A stretch of DNA of 64,000 nucleotides from Streptomyces sp. DSM 15324 (GCF_001514285.1 NZ_KQ949028.1:442877-506876), one strand, 5' to 3'; counted from the stretch's first letter, positions 24,870 to 34,196 are shown. Notes: a model not told the origin generated them from the sequence alone. Numbers and translations: made by a program.

Positions 24870-25720
24870 CCACCGAGACCACCGCCACGACCGAGACCAC
24901 CACCGAGACCACCGGGACGGTCGAGACCGGCGGTCCCGGCCCGGTCGACGCCGCCGTGGCGCCCGCCGCCGTCGAGGTGCACGACGTGCACAAGTGGTAC
25001 GGCTCCCACCGCGTCCTGGACGGCGTCAGCCTCACCGTCCGGCCGGGCGAGGTCACCGTGATCCTCGGCCCGTCCGGCTCCGGCAAGTCCACCCTGCTCC
25101 GGGTCATCAACCACCTGGAGAAGCCGGAGATCGGCCACGTCAGCGTCAACGGCGAACTGATCGGCGTCCGCCGGCACGGCGGCCGACTGCGCGAGGTCAG
25201 CGAACGCGTCATCCTCGCCCAGCGCAGCCGGATCGGCTTCGTCTTCCAGAACTTCAACCTCTTCCCGCACCTGACCGTGCTGGACAACGTCGCCGCCGCC
25301 CCCGTGGCGACGGGCCGGCTCGGCAAGCCCGAGGCGCAGGAACTCGCCCGCGAACTCCTCGGCCGGGTCGGTCTCGCCGACAAGGCCGGCGCCTACCCCC
25401 GCCAGCTCTCCGGCGGCCAGCAGCAGCGCGTCGCGATCGCCCGTGCCCTCGCCCTGCGCCCCGGCGTCATCCTCTTCGACGAGCCGACCTCCGCCCTCGA
25501 CCCCGAGCTGGTCGGCGAGGTCCTCGCCGTCATCAAGGACCTGGCGACCAGCGGCACCACCCTCGTCATCGTCACCCACGAGGTCGGCTTCGCCCGCGAG
25601 GTCGCCGACAAGATCGTCTTCATAGACGGCGGCCGGATCGTCGAACAGGGCCCGCCCCACGAGGTCCTCGACAATCCGCAGCACGAGCGGACCCGGGACT
25701 TCCTCAGCAAGGTCCTCTGA
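24866..25720 (+). CDS. Amino acid ABC transporter ATP-binding protein
   Basis: 284-aa ATPase of the GlnQ/TcyC type. Walker A GPSGSGKST (about residue 70), Q-loop VFQNFNLFPH, signature LSGGQQQR, Walker B VILFDEPTSALD, and H-loop VTHEVGFA are all intact. A Thr/Glu-rich N-terminal tail (TTETTATTETTTETTG) precedes the domain and looks like a small repeat expansion. It is coupled to the permease by a 4-bp overlap and powers import with the lipoprotein encoded downstream. Confidence 0.94.
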   Translation: MTTETTATTETTTETTGTVETGGPGPVDAAVAPAAVEVHDVHKWYGSHRVLDGVSLTVRPGEVTVILGPSGSGKSTLLRVINHLEKPEIGHVSVNGELIGVRRHGGRLREVSERVILAQRSRIGFVFQNFNLFPHLTVLDNVAAAPVATGRLGKPEAQELARELLGRVGLADKAGAYPRQLSGGQQQRVAIARALALRPGVILFDEPTSALDPELVGEVLAVIKDLATSGTTLVIVTHEVGFAREVADKIVFIDGGRIVEQGPPHEVLDNPQHERTRDFLSKVL

Positions 25721-25809
25721 CCGAGCCCACGACCTCCCCCCACACCAGCCCCCCATTCACCACCGCTTTCCCTCCCCTGTCTCATCGCAACCAGTCACAA
25801 AGGACGGCC

Positions 25810-26835
25810 ATGGCCACCCACTTCACCCGACGCAGCCTGATTCGCGGCATCACCGCGGCGACCGCGGTCGCCACCCTCGCCACCGGGCTCGCCGCCTGCG
25901 GTGGTGAGAGCGACGCCGCCACCACGGCCGGATCCGCCGCCTCCGGCAGCGTGACCATCGGCCGGGTCTCCAACGGCGCCGCGAAGGAGACCACCCTGAA
26001 GGTCTCCGAGGTCAAGTCGATCAGCGCCGAACTGCCGGCCGCCGTGAAGAAGAGCGGCAAGCTCACCATCGGCATCGGCGCCCTGCCCTCCGGATTCGCC
26101 CCGCTCGCCTACGTCGGCGACGACCAGAAGACCCTCACCGGCGCCGAGCCCGACTTCGGCCGCCTGGTCGCCGCGGTCCTCGGGCTCAAGCCCGAGACGA
26201 AGAACTTCACCTGGGAGAACCTCTTCGTCGGCATCGACAGCGGCAAGGTCGACGCCGCGTTCTCCAACGTCACCGACACCGAGGAGCGCAAGAAGAAGTA
26301 CGAGTTCGCCTCCTACCGGCAGGACAACCTCGGCTGGGAGGTGAAGAAGTCCAGCACGTGGAACTTCGACGGCAACTACAAGAACCTCGCCGGCCTCACC
26401 GTCTCCGTCGGCTCCGGCACCAACCAGGAGAAGATCCTGCTGGAGTGGAAGAAGAAGCTCGAGGCCGAGGGCAAGAAGCTCACGATCAAGTACTACCCGG
26501 ACCGCAACGGCCTCTACCTCGCCCTCAGCAGCGGCAAGATCGACGCCTACTTCGGGCCCAACCCCGGCATCGCCTACAACGTCTCCCAGACCGCCGGAAC
26601 CGCCAACGCCACCCGCAACGCGGGCACCTTCTCCGGCGCCGGTGAGACGCTCCAGGGCCTGATCGCCGCCACCGCCAAGAAGGACAGCGGCCTGGCCAAG
26701 CCGCTCGCCGACGCCATCAACTACCTCATCGAGCACGGCCAGTACGCCAAGTGGCTGGCCGCGTACAACCTCTCCAACGAGGCCGTCACCAAGTCGGAGA
26801 TCAACCCGCCCGGCCTGCCGCTGGACAACTCCTGA
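25810..26835 (+). CDS. Amino acid ABC transporter substrate-binding lipoprotein
   Basis: 341-aa type II periplasmic-binding-fold protein (SBP_bac_3). The signal peptide contains a twin-arginine-like TRRSLIRG and a lipobox LAAC with the lipidated cysteine at about residue 30, so it is probably a Tat-exported lipoprotein. The domain shows typical family segments, for example FAPLAYVGDDQKTLTGAEPD and the hinge-region GKIDAYFGPNPG. A Ser/Gly/Thr-rich linker follows the cysteine. Good ribosome site AAAGGA; 89 bp after the ATPase. It defines the transporter's specificity, which the regulatory context suggests is a sulfur-containing amino acid. Confidence 0.92.
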   Translation: MATHFTRRSLIRGITAATAVATLATGLAACGGESDAATTAGSAASGSVTIGRVSNGAAKETTLKVSEVKSISAELPAAVKKSGKLTIGIGALPSGFAPLAYVGDDQKTLTGAEPDFGRLVAAVLGLKPETKNFTWENLFVGIDSGKVDAAFSNVTDTEERKKKYEFASYRQDNLGWEVKKSSTWNFDGNYKNLAGLTVSVGSGTNQEKILLEWKKKLEAEGKKLTIKYYPDRNGLYLALSSGKIDAYFGPNPGIAYNVSQTAGTANATRNAGTFSGAGETLQGLIAATAKKDSGLAKPLADAINYLIEHGQYAKWLAAYNLSNEAVTKSEINPPGLPLDNS

Positions 26836-26905
26836 TACGCCGTCATGCGCTTTCTGTCGCAGGCGAGTTGAGTTAGCGACCCCACCAGGAAGGGACTCCG
26901 CCTCC

Positions 26906-27655
26906 GTGGCTTCCCCGATCGACCTCCGCGGAGGCGGAGCCCCCGCCGCCACCCCACCGCACCCCCTCGACAACGCCGTCTGGGCCGCCCTCACCGGCCC
27001 GCACGCCCACCTCGCCGAACGCGTCGGCCGCGCCGCCCGCTACCCGGCCGACGTCTACGCCTTCGCCGCCCTCGCCGATCCCCGGGACCCGGTCGCCTGG
27101 GCCGACCTGCACACCCTCGCGGGCGACGGCGCCACCGTATGGGTCAAGCCCGTGGCGGGCGTTCCCGACGGCTGGCGGATCACCGGCGGCGGTGAGGGCG
27201 TCCAGCTCGTCTCCACCGAGGAGTTCCGCACCGAGCCCGCCCCCGAGGCCGTACGCCTCGGACCCGACGACGTGCCGGAGATCCTCGACCTCGTCGCCCG
27301 CACCCGGCCCGGCCCGTTCCTGCGGCGGACCGTCACCCTCGGCACCTACCTCGGCATCCGCGCGCAGGGCCGTCTCGTCGCCCTGGCCGGCGAACGCCTC
27401 CGCCTCGACGGCTGGACCGAGATCAGCGCCGTCTGCACCGACCCCGCGTACCGCGGCCGGGGCCTGGCCACCCGGCTGGTCCGCGCGGTCGGCCACGGCG
27501 CCCGGGCCCGCGGCGACATCCCCTTCCTGCACGCCGCCGCCGGCAACACCACGGCGATCCGCCTCTACGAGTCCCTCGGCTTCCGGCTCCGCCGGCGCTC
27601 CGCCGTCGTCTCGGTGCGCACCCCGGGAACACCCGGCGCGACGGGGGCGTTGTGA
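26906..27655 (+). CDS. GNAT-family N-acetyltransferase
   Basis: 249-aa protein with an N-terminal extension and a C-terminal GNAT fold of the FR47-like group. The acetyl-CoA-binding motif is CTDPAYRGRGLATRLVRAVG, followed by the helix-strand AAAGNTTAIRLYESLGF. GTG start at 26906 with AGGAAGGG about 11 bases upstream. It lies between an amino acid transporter and flavin monooxygenases. In the Bacillus ytmI/snaA operon a GNAT enzyme acetylates the amino group of S-substituted cysteines before oxidative cleavage, and a similar role is inferred here. Confidence 0.87.
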   Translation: MASPIDLRGGGAPAATPPHPLDNAVWAALTGPHAHLAERVGRAARYPADVYAFAALADPRDPVAWADLHTLAGDGATVWVKPVAGVPDGWRITGGGEGVQLVSTEEFRTEPAPEAVRLGPDDVPEILDLVARTRPGPFLRRTVTLGTYLGIRAQGRLVALAGERLRLDGWTEISAVCTDPAYRGRGLATRLVRAVGHGARARGDIPFLHAAAGNTTAIRLYESLGFRLRRRSAVVSVRTPGTPGATGAL

Positions 27656-27711
27656 CACGTGACGAGGTGTGGACGGCGCCGCGGGGCGCCCGGACGGGGG
27701 AGGTGCCGGCC

Positions 27712-27798
27712 GTGACGCTCATACGCCAGGCCGTGCGCCTCCACTCCCGGCCCCACATCGACCTCCAGCGCGTGGCCGGCGCGCTCTGTTGCTCCTGA
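27712..27798 (+). CDS. Cys-rich leader peptide (HIDLQRVAGALCCS)
   Basis: 28-aa peptide starting with GTG after GGGGGAGG and ending in RPHIDLQRVAGALCCS with two adjacent Cys codons followed by Ser and stop. It matches the actinobacterial leader peptide family found before sulfur-assimilation genes. It sits 69 bp before the first LLM monooxygenase gene, where a small hairpin (CACCC/GGGTG) is present. Ribosome stalling at the tandem Cys codons under cysteine limitation is the expected mechanism. Confidence 0.78.
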   Translation: MTLIRQAVRLHSRPHIDLQRVAGALCCS

Positions 27799-27867
27799 CC
27801 GGTTCCCCCCGCCGCACCCTCGCCGGGGTGACGTGCGCCCCCGTACGGACCTCCAGGAAGGCACCCC

Positions 27868-29058
27868 GTGTCCTCGAACCCCGTCTCTCCCCTGCACCTC
27901 GCCGTCGCCCTCGACGGCACCGGCTGGCACCCCGCCTCGTGGCGCGAGCCGGTCGCCCGTCCCCAGGAGCTGTTCACCGCCGGCTACTGGGCCGACCTGG
28001 TCGCCGAGGCCGAGCGCGGCCTGCTCGACTTCGTCACCCTGGAGGACGGCCTCGGCCCCCAGTCCTCCCACACCCTCGACCCGGACGACCGCACCGACCA
28101 GGTGCGCGGCCGCCTCGACGCCGTGCTCGTCGCCTCCCGTGTCGCCCCGCTCACCCGGCACATAGGCCTGGTGCCGACGGCGGTGACCACCCACACCGAG
28201 CCGTTCCACATCTCCAAGGCGATCGCCACCCTGGACTACGTCAGCACCGGCCGCGCCGGACTGCGCGTCCAGATCACCGCCCGGCCCGCCGACGCCGACC
28301 ACTTCGGCCGCCGTACGATCCCCCGTATCGACGACTACCACGGACCGGTGGTGACGGAACTCTTCGACGAGGCCGCCGACTACGTCGAGGTGGTGCGCCG
28401 CCTCTGGGACAGCTGGGAGGACGACGCCGAGATCCGGGACGTGGCCACCGGCCGCTTCATCGACCGCCACAAGCTGCACTACATCGACTTCGAGGGCCGC
28501 CACTTCAGCGTCAAGGGCCCCTCGATCACCCCCCGCCCGCCGCAGGGCCAGCCCGTGGTGGCCGCGCTCGCCCACGCCACCGTCCCGTACCGGCTTCTCG
28601 CCCGCGCCGCGGACGTCGGCTTCGTCACCCCGCACGACACCGACCAGGCCCGCGCCGTCGTCGCCGAGATCCGCGCCGAGCAGCAGACCGCGGGCCGCGC
28701 CGCCGAACCCCTGCACGTCTTCGGCGAACTCGTCGTCCTCCTCGACGACGACCCCGCCGAGGCCGCCGCCCGCCGCGACCGCCTCGACACCCTCGCCGGC
28801 GAGGCGTACACCAGCGACGCCCGGATCTTCGCCGGCACCCCCGCCCAGCTCGCGGACCTCCTCCAGGAGCTGGCGGAGGCCGGGCTGACCGGATTCCGGC
28901 TGCGCCCCGCCGTCGTCGGCCACGACCTGCCCGCCATCACCCGCGGCCTGGTCCCCGAACTCCAGCGCCGCGGCGTCTTCCGCCGGGCCTACGAGGCCGA
29001 CACCCTGCGCGGACTGCTCGGCCTGTCCCGCCCCGCCAACCGTTACGCCGCAGCCTGA
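27868..29058 (+). CDS. LLM class flavin-dependent monooxygenase, first of four
   Basis: 396-aa bacterial-luciferase-fold protein of the nitrilotriacetate/DszA (NtaA-SnaA-SoxA) type. The FMN-dependent TIM barrel is evident from LHLAVALDGTGWHPASWREP, TEPFHISKAIATLDYVSTGR and FAGTPAQLADLLQELAEAG. It begins with GTG at 27868 after AGGAAGG, directly behind the Cys leader peptide, and ends 22 bp before the next LLM gene. Such enzymes use reduced FMN and O2 to cleave C-S or C-N bonds; no flavin reductase gene is adjacent, so one from elsewhere must supply FMNH2. Confidence 0.9.
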   Translation: MSSNPVSPLHLAVALDGTGWHPASWREPVARPQELFTAGYWADLVAEAERGLLDFVTLEDGLGPQSSHTLDPDDRTDQVRGRLDAVLVASRVAPLTRHIGLVPTAVTTHTEPFHISKAIATLDYVSTGRAGLRVQITARPADADHFGRRTIPRIDDYHGPVVTELFDEAADYVEVVRRLWDSWEDDAEIRDVATGRFIDRHKLHYIDFEGRHFSVKGPSITPRPPQGQPVVAALAHATVPYRLLARAADVGFVTPHDTDQARAVVAEIRAEQQTAGRAAEPLHVFGELVVLLDDDPAEAAARRDRLDTLAGEAYTSDARIFAGTPAQLADLLQELAEAGLTGFRLRPAVVGHDLPAITRGLVPELQRRGVFRRAYEADTLRGLLGLSRPANRYAAA

Positions 29059-29080
29059 GCCGGACGGAGAGCCGACCACC

Positions 29081-30457
29081 ATGAGCAAGCCCCTGAAGCA
29101 GATCCATCTGGCCGCCCACTTCCCCGGCGTCAACAACACCACCGTGTGGAGCGACCCGAAGGCCGGCAGCCACATCGAGTTCAGCTCCTTCGCCCACTTC
29201 GCGCGCACCGCCGAACGCGCCAAGTTCGACTTCCTCTTCCTCGCCGAGGGCCTGCGCCTGCGCGAACAGGGCGGCAGCATCTACGACCTGGACGTGGTCG
29301 GCCGCCCCGACACCTTCACCGTCCTCGCCGCGCTCGCCGCCGTCACCGACCGCCTCGGCCTGACCGGCACCATCAACTCCACCTTCAACGAGCCCTACGA
29401 GGTGGCCCGCCAGTTCGCCAGCCTCGACCATCTCTCCGCCGGCCGCGCCGCCTGGAACGTCGTCACCTCCTGGGACGCCTTCACCGGCGAGAACTTCCGG
29501 CGCGGCGGCTTCCTCCCGCAGGACGAGCGCTACTCCCGCGCCAAGGAGTTCCTGGCCACGGCCACCGAACTCTTCGACTCCTGGCAGGGCGACGAGATCG
29601 TCGCCGACCAGGCCACCGGTACCTTCCTGAGCGACGCCAAGGCCGGCTCCTTCGTCCACGAGGGCCACCACTTCGACATCCACGGCCGCTTCAACGTCCC
29701 GCGCAGCCCCCAGGGCCGTCCGGTGATCTTCCAGGCCGGCGACTCCGACGAGGGCCGCGAGTTCGCCGCGTCGAGCGCCGACGCGATCTTCAGCCGGTAC
29801 GCCCAGCTGGAGACCGGCCAGGCGTTCTACACCGACGTCAAGTCCCGCCTCGCCAAGTACGGCCGCCGCCCCGACCAGCTGCTGATCCTGCCGGCCGCCA
29901 GCTTCGTCCTCGGCGACACCGACGCCGAGGCCGAGGAGATCGCCAAGGACGTGCGCCGCCGCCAGGTCAGCGGCGCGACCGCCCTCAAGCACCTGGAGTT
30001 CGTCTGGAACCGGGACCTCTCCTCGTACGACCCCGAAGGCCCCCTCCCCGACGTCGACCCGGTGGTCGGCGAGGAGCACATCTCCCGGGGCCGCGCCCAG
30101 GTCCGCATGTACCGGGACCCGCTGGCCGTCGCCCGCGAGTGGCGCGAGCTCGCCGAGGCGAACAACTGGTCCATCCGCGACCTGGTGATCGAGACCGGCA
30201 ACCGGCAGAACTTCGTCGGGACGCCGCAGACCGTCGCCGACACCATCAACGACTACGTCCAGGCGGATGCCGGCGACGGTTTCATCCTCGTCCCGCACAT
30301 CACCCCCACGGGCCTCGACGAGTTCGCCGACAAGGTCGTCCCGCTGCTCCAGGAGAAGGGCGTCTTCCGCACCGAGTACGAGGGCACCACCCTGCGCGAC
30401 CACCTCGGCCTCGCCCACCCGGACGACGAGACGGCCGCCGACCGGGCCGCGTCGTGA
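29081..30457 (+). CDS. NtaA/DmoA-family FMN-dependent monooxygenase
   Basis: 458-aa LLM protein of full length for the NtaA/SnaA/DszA family. Typical segments are QIHLAAHFPGVNNTTVWSDP, SAGRAAWNVVTSWDAFTGEN and ERYSRAKEFLATATELFDSW, followed by a C-terminal cap. The closest characterised relatives include DszA (sulfone), DmoA (dimethylsulfide) and YtnJ/CmoJ (S-substituted N-acetylcysteine). Given the sulfur-responsive regulatory elements, oxidative C-S cleavage is the most likely reaction. Its stop overlaps the next start (GTGA). Confidence 0.92.
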   Translation: MSKPLKQIHLAAHFPGVNNTTVWSDPKAGSHIEFSSFAHFARTAERAKFDFLFLAEGLRLREQGGSIYDLDVVGRPDTFTVLAALAAVTDRLGLTGTINSTFNEPYEVARQFASLDHLSAGRAAWNVVTSWDAFTGENFRRGGFLPQDERYSRAKEFLATATELFDSWQGDEIVADQATGTFLSDAKAGSFVHEGHHFDIHGRFNVPRSPQGRPVIFQAGDSDEGREFAASSADAIFSRYAQLETGQAFYTDVKSRLAKYGRRPDQLLILPAASFVLGDTDAEAEEIAKDVRRRQVSGATALKHLEFVWNRDLSSYDPEGPLPDVDPVVGEEHISRGRAQVRMYRDPLAVAREWRELAEANNWSIRDLVIETGNRQNFVGTPQTVADTINDYVQADAGDGFILVPHITPTGLDEFADKVVPLLQEKGVFRTEYEGTTLRDHLGLAHPDDETAADRAAS

Positions 30458-31536
30458 GGTTCCTCGCCATCACGCTGATCGTGCACCGCCCGGACCCGGT
30501 CACCGGCGTCCTGAAGTCCACCCAGGACCGCTTCCGGGAAGTGCTCGACAACGCCCTGCTCGCCGAGGAGCTCGGCTTCGACGGCTTCGGCGTGGGGGAG
30601 CGGCACGAGCGGCCGTTCCTCTCCTCCTCGCCGACCGTCGTCCTCGGCCACATCGCCGCCCTCACCAGACGCATCCGCCTGTTCACCGCCGTCACCACCC
30701 TCAGCCTCCTCGACCCGGTCCGCGCCTACGAGGACTACGCCACCCTCGACCATCTTTCGGGCGGCCGGCTGGAGCTGATCATCGGCAAGGGCAACGGCGC
30801 CGCCCAGCGGGAGCTGTTCCAGGTCACCCCCGAGGACCAGTGGGAGCGCAACGCCGAGAGCTACGAGGTGTTCCGGCGGATCTGGCGAAACGACAGGGTG
30901 ACCGCGCACACCCGCTTCCGTCCGCCGCTGAAGGACGCCGAGGTGTGGCCGCGGCCGTACCAGCGGCCGGTCCGGGTCTGGCACGGCAGCGCCACCAGCC
31001 GGGAGTCCGTCGACCTCGCCGCCCGCTACGGCGACCCGCTCTTCTCGGCGAACGTGACCCACCCCGTCGAGCCGTACGCCGAACTGATCCGCCACTACCG
31101 GGAACGCTGGGAACACTACGGCCACGACCCGGCCGCCCTCGCCGTCGGCGCCGGGTCGGCCGGACTCCTCGTGACCCGCACCTCCCAGGAGGCGCTCGAC
31201 GTGTACCGGCCGGTCTTCGAGGCGAACCTGGCCTTCCAGAGGCGGACCGGACTGCCGGTGGTCTTCGAGACACTGGAGGACTTCGTCGAGCGCAGCTCCG
31301 CCCTCATCGGCAGCCCACAGCAGATCATCGACAAGGTCCACCGCTACCACGAGCGGCTCGGCCACACCGTGCTGCATCTGCACGCGGACGCGGGCGGCCT
31401 CCCCGACGGCCGCCACCGCGACTCGCTGGAGCTCTTCCAGTCGCAGGTCGCTCCGGTGCTGCGCAAGGAGATACCCGACCCGCCGTTCACCTGGGGCCCG
31501 GTGCGCCCCGCCACCGAGGAGCCGGCCCATGCCTGA
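30454..31536 (+). CDS. LLM class flavin-dependent oxidoreductase, third of four
   Basis: 360-aa luciferase-like monooxygenase: N-terminus RFLAITLIVHRPDPVTGVLK, barrel motifs EELGFDGFGVGERHERPFLS and LDHLSGGRLELIIGKGNGAA, and a C-terminal family segment SPQQIIDKVHRY. The GTG at 30454 overlaps the previous TGA by four bases, and its 3' end overlaps the following gene by eight bases, so the four LLM genes form one coupled unit. Substrate unknown; alkanesulfonate- or thioether-type compounds fit the context. Confidence 0.9.
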   Translation: MRFLAITLIVHRPDPVTGVLKSTQDRFREVLDNALLAEELGFDGFGVGERHERPFLSSSPTVVLGHIAALTRRIRLFTAVTTLSLLDPVRAYEDYATLDHLSGGRLELIIGKGNGAAQRELFQVTPEDQWERNAESYEVFRRIWRNDRVTAHTRFRPPLKDAEVWPRPYQRPVRVWHGSATSRESVDLAARYGDPLFSANVTHPVEPYAELIRHYRERWEHYGHDPAALAVGAGSAGLLVTRTSQEALDVYRPVFEANLAFQRRTGLPVVFETLEDFVERSSALIGSPQQIIDKVHRYHERLGHTVLHLHADAGGLPDGRHRDSLELFQSQVAPVLRKEIPDPPFTWGPVRPATEEPAHA

Positions 31537-32674
31537 GATCCCCCTCGGCGTCCTCGACCTCGTCCCGGTCTCCTCCGGATCGACGGCCGCGGACGCCCTG
31601 CGCAACTCCGTCGACCTGGCCCGGCACACCGAACGCCTCGGCTACGCCCGCTACTGGTTCGCCGAACACCACCTCAACCCGGGCGTCGCCGGTACGTCCC
31701 CCGCGGTCGTCCTCGCCCTCACCGCCTCGGCCACCTCCACGATCCGGCTCGGCTCCGGAGCGGTGCAGCTCGGCCATCGCACGGCCCTCAGCACGGTGGA
31801 GGAGTTCGGCCTGCTCGACGCCCTGCACCCCGGCCGCTTCGACCTGGGCCTCGGCCGCTCGGGCGGCCGCCCGCAGGTCGAGCCCACACCCCCACCGCCC
31901 ACGGCCACCCCGGTCGTGGACGGCCGCGCCCCGGGCGGCCTGCTGATCCCGCCGCGCTTCTCCTTCGAAGGCATCCTCGGCTCACCCCGGTTCGCGCTCC
32001 AGCGCAAGCTGCTCCTCCTGCCGCACGCCGAGCCCCAGGACTACGCCGAGCAGATCGACGACATCCTCGCCCTGCTGGCCGGCACCTACCGCTCCCCGGA
32101 GGGCGTCGAGGCGCACGTCGTGCCCGGTGAGGGCGCCGAGCTGGAGCTGTGGATCCTCGGCAGCAGCGGCGGGCAGAGCGCCGAGGCGGCGGGCGCCCGC
32201 GGTCTGCGTTTCGCGGCGAACTACCACGTCAGCCCGGCCACCGTACTGGAGGCGGTGGACGCCTACCGGGCCCGCTTCAAGCCCTCCGACACCCTCGCCG
32301 CGCCCTACGTCAGCGTCTCCGCCGACGTCGTGGTCGCCGAGGACGACACGAGAGCCCACGAGCTCGCCGCCGGCTACGGGCCCTGGGTGCGCAGCATCCG
32401 CACCGCCGAGGGCGCCATCCCCTACCCGACCCCCGAGGAGGCCCGCGCCCACCCCTGGACCGAGGAGGACCGCGCGCTCGTGCAGGACCGCCTGGACACC
32501 CGGTTCGTCGGCAGCGCGGCCGCGGTCGCCGACCGGCTGGAACAACTCAGGGAGGCCACCGGCGCCGACGAACTCCTCGTCACCACGATCACCCACGGCC
32601 ACGCCGACCGGGTCCGCTCCTACACCCTCCTCGCCGAGGAGTGGCGCAGACGCGGTCACGCCCCGGCGGCGTAG
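31529..32674 (+). CDS. MsnO8-like LLM flavin-dependent oxidoreductase, fourth of four
   Basis: 381-aa protein of the luciferase-family oxidoreductase group 1 (YhbW/MsnO8/YtmO-like). Diagnostic segments are IPLGVLDLVPVSSGSTAADA, RLGYARYWFAEHHLNPGVAG, SGAVQLGHRTALSTVEEFGL and HPGRFDLGLGRSGG. The ATG at 31529 lies inside the end of the preceding gene (8-bp overlap). A similar oxidoreductase (YtmO) accompanies the NtaA-type monooxygenase in the Bacillus S-alkylcysteine operon. Converges with the MFS gene 28 bp downstream. Confidence 0.9.
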   Translation: MPEIPLGVLDLVPVSSGSTAADALRNSVDLARHTERLGYARYWFAEHHLNPGVAGTSPAVVLALTASATSTIRLGSGAVQLGHRTALSTVEEFGLLDALHPGRFDLGLGRSGGRPQVEPTPPPPTATPVVDGRAPGGLLIPPRFSFEGILGSPRFALQRKLLLLPHAEPQDYAEQIDDILALLAGTYRSPEGVEAHVVPGEGAELELWILGSSGGQSAEAAGARGLRFAANYHVSPATVLEAVDAYRARFKPSDTLAAPYVSVSADVVVAEDDTRAHELAAGYGPWVRSIRTAEGAIPYPTPEEARAHPWTEEDRALVQDRLDTRFVGSAAAVADRLEQLREATGADELLVTTITHGHADRVRSYTLLAEEWRRRGHAPAA

Positions 32675-32702
32675 GGCGGCCGGGGCGGGGACGGCACGCG
32701 CC

Positions 32703-34196
32703 TCACGCCGCCGGGTCGTGCGGACGTCTCGGTGTACGGCGGTTCGCCGGAGCGGCGGTCACGGGCTCGGGCGCGACCGCCGGAGACGGCCCTCCGGCCT
32801 CGGCGGGCTCCCGCCGCAGCACCGCGCTCAGCACCAGCCCCGCCCCCAGCAGCCCCGCGCACACCAAAGACGCCACCGCGAACGCCGTCCTCGGCGCCCC
32901 CTCCGCCCCCGTCGACCCCCGCAGATAGATCCCTGAGACCGCGCTCAGGCACACCGCCGCGGCGATGCGCTGGGCCATCTGCAGGATGCCGCCCGCCACC
33001 CCCGCCGCCTCGGCGGGCGCGTGCTGGAGCACCCGGGCCTGGTTGGGGGAGACGGCCAGACCGCCCGCGACCCCCGAGCCCAGCTGGACCACCGCCAGCG
33101 CCACGGGCAGCGCGGCGTCGGGCAGCCGCGTCGCCGCCAGCGCGCCGCCCAGCAGCGCGACGATCCCCAGGGCCAGTCCGGCGGTGACCGTGTGCGTGCC
33201 GATCCGGCGCACCACCCGCCAGGCCACCGCCGACGACACCCCCATGGCGACGGCCGACGGCAGGGTCACCGCCGCCGTGGTGAGCGCCGACAGGCCGAGC
33301 CCGCTCTGCAGGAACAGCGTCAGCACCAGGCCCGCCGCCATCGACGAACCGAACTGCGCCATGGCGACCACCGTGCCGAGCGCGTACGGCGCAGACCGCA
33401 CCAGCGACGGGTGCACCAGCGGCACCCGGCCCCGCCGTACCCGCCACCACTGCCCCAGCACCAGAGCGCCCGCCGCCGCGAGCGCGGCCGCCGTCCAGAG
33501 CACGACGGCCGGGCCGCCGCCGGGCGTCCTGATGAACGGCAGCATCAGCGACAGCGTCAGCGCGGCGACGCACACCAGTCCCCACAGGTCCGGGCGGCCG
33601 GGCGCGGCGAGGCGCCGGGGCGGGGGCAGCCGGCGGGCCGCCAGCCACCAGGTGAGCATCCCGCACGGCGTGCTCAGCAGCAGGCACAGCCGCCAGCCCG
33701 GGTCCGGACCGCACAGCGCGACCAGGGCACCGCCGAGCGCCGGACCGAGCGCCGCAGCCACCCCGCCGGTGACGGCGTACAGACCGAGGGCGCGCGCCCG
33801 GTCCACCCCCCGGAAGACGTCCTGGAGGGTGCCGATCACCTGGGAGTTCACCAGACCCGCACCCGCGCCCTGCGCCAGCCGGGCCACCACCACCGTGCCG
33901 GGCCGCGTCCCGGTGGCCGCGATCACACCGCACACGACGAACGCGGCGAGGCCGAGCAGGAACAGGTGTCTGCGGCCGCGCGCATCCCCGAGACTGCCGC
34001 CGGGCACCAGGGCGATCCCGAAGGCGAGCGAGTAGCCGGAGACGATCCACTGCACGTCCGTGGCACCGGCGGACAGCGACTGACGCAGCGCCGGCACGGC
34101 GATGTTGAGGACCGACTGGTCCAGCAGGGTGGTCGCCCCGGCTGCCAGACAGACCGTCAGCACCCGCCGGGCCGCGCGATCCTCTCCCGGGAGCAT
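32703..34196 (-). CDS. MFS transporter, DHA2 family (14-TM multidrug exporter type)
   Basis: 497-aa membrane protein with about 14 hydrophobic helices. Early motifs LLDQSVLNIAVPALRQSL and VQWIVSGYSLAFGIALVPGG followed by SLGDARGRRHLFLLG are the DHA2 motif C/A signatures; VVVARLAQGAGAGLV is motif B-like. Proton-driven export of a drug or metabolite is expected. The ATG at 34196 (MLPGEDRAARRV) places helix 1 correctly; an in-frame extension to 34277 is Arg/Gly/Cys-rich and unlikely. No strong ribosome site is visible. No adjacent dedicated regulator. Confidence 0.88.
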   Translation of the reverse strand: MLPGEDRAARRVLTVCLAAGATTLLDQSVLNIAVPALRQSLSAGATDVQWIVSGYSLAFGIALVPGGSLGDARGRRHLFLLGLAAFVVCGVIAATGTRPGTVVVARLAQGAGAGLVNSQVIGTLQDVFRGVDRARALGLYAVTGGVAAALGPALGGALVALCGPDPGWRLCLLLSTPCGMLTWWLAARRLPPPRRLAAPGRPDLWGLVCVAALTLSLMLPFIRTPGGGPAVVLWTAAALAAAGALVLGQWWRVRRGRVPLVHPSLVRSAPYALGTVVAMAQFGSSMAAGLVLTLFLQSGLGLSALTTAAVTLPSAVAMGVSSAVAWRVVRRIGTHTVTAGLALGIVALLGGALAATRLPDAALPVALAVVQLGSGVAGGLAVSPNQARVLQHAPAEAAGVAGGILQMAQRIAAAVCLSAVSGIYLRGSTGAEGAPRTAFAVASLVCAGLLGAGLVLSAVLRREPAEAGGPSPAVAPEPVTAAPANRRTPRRPHDPAA

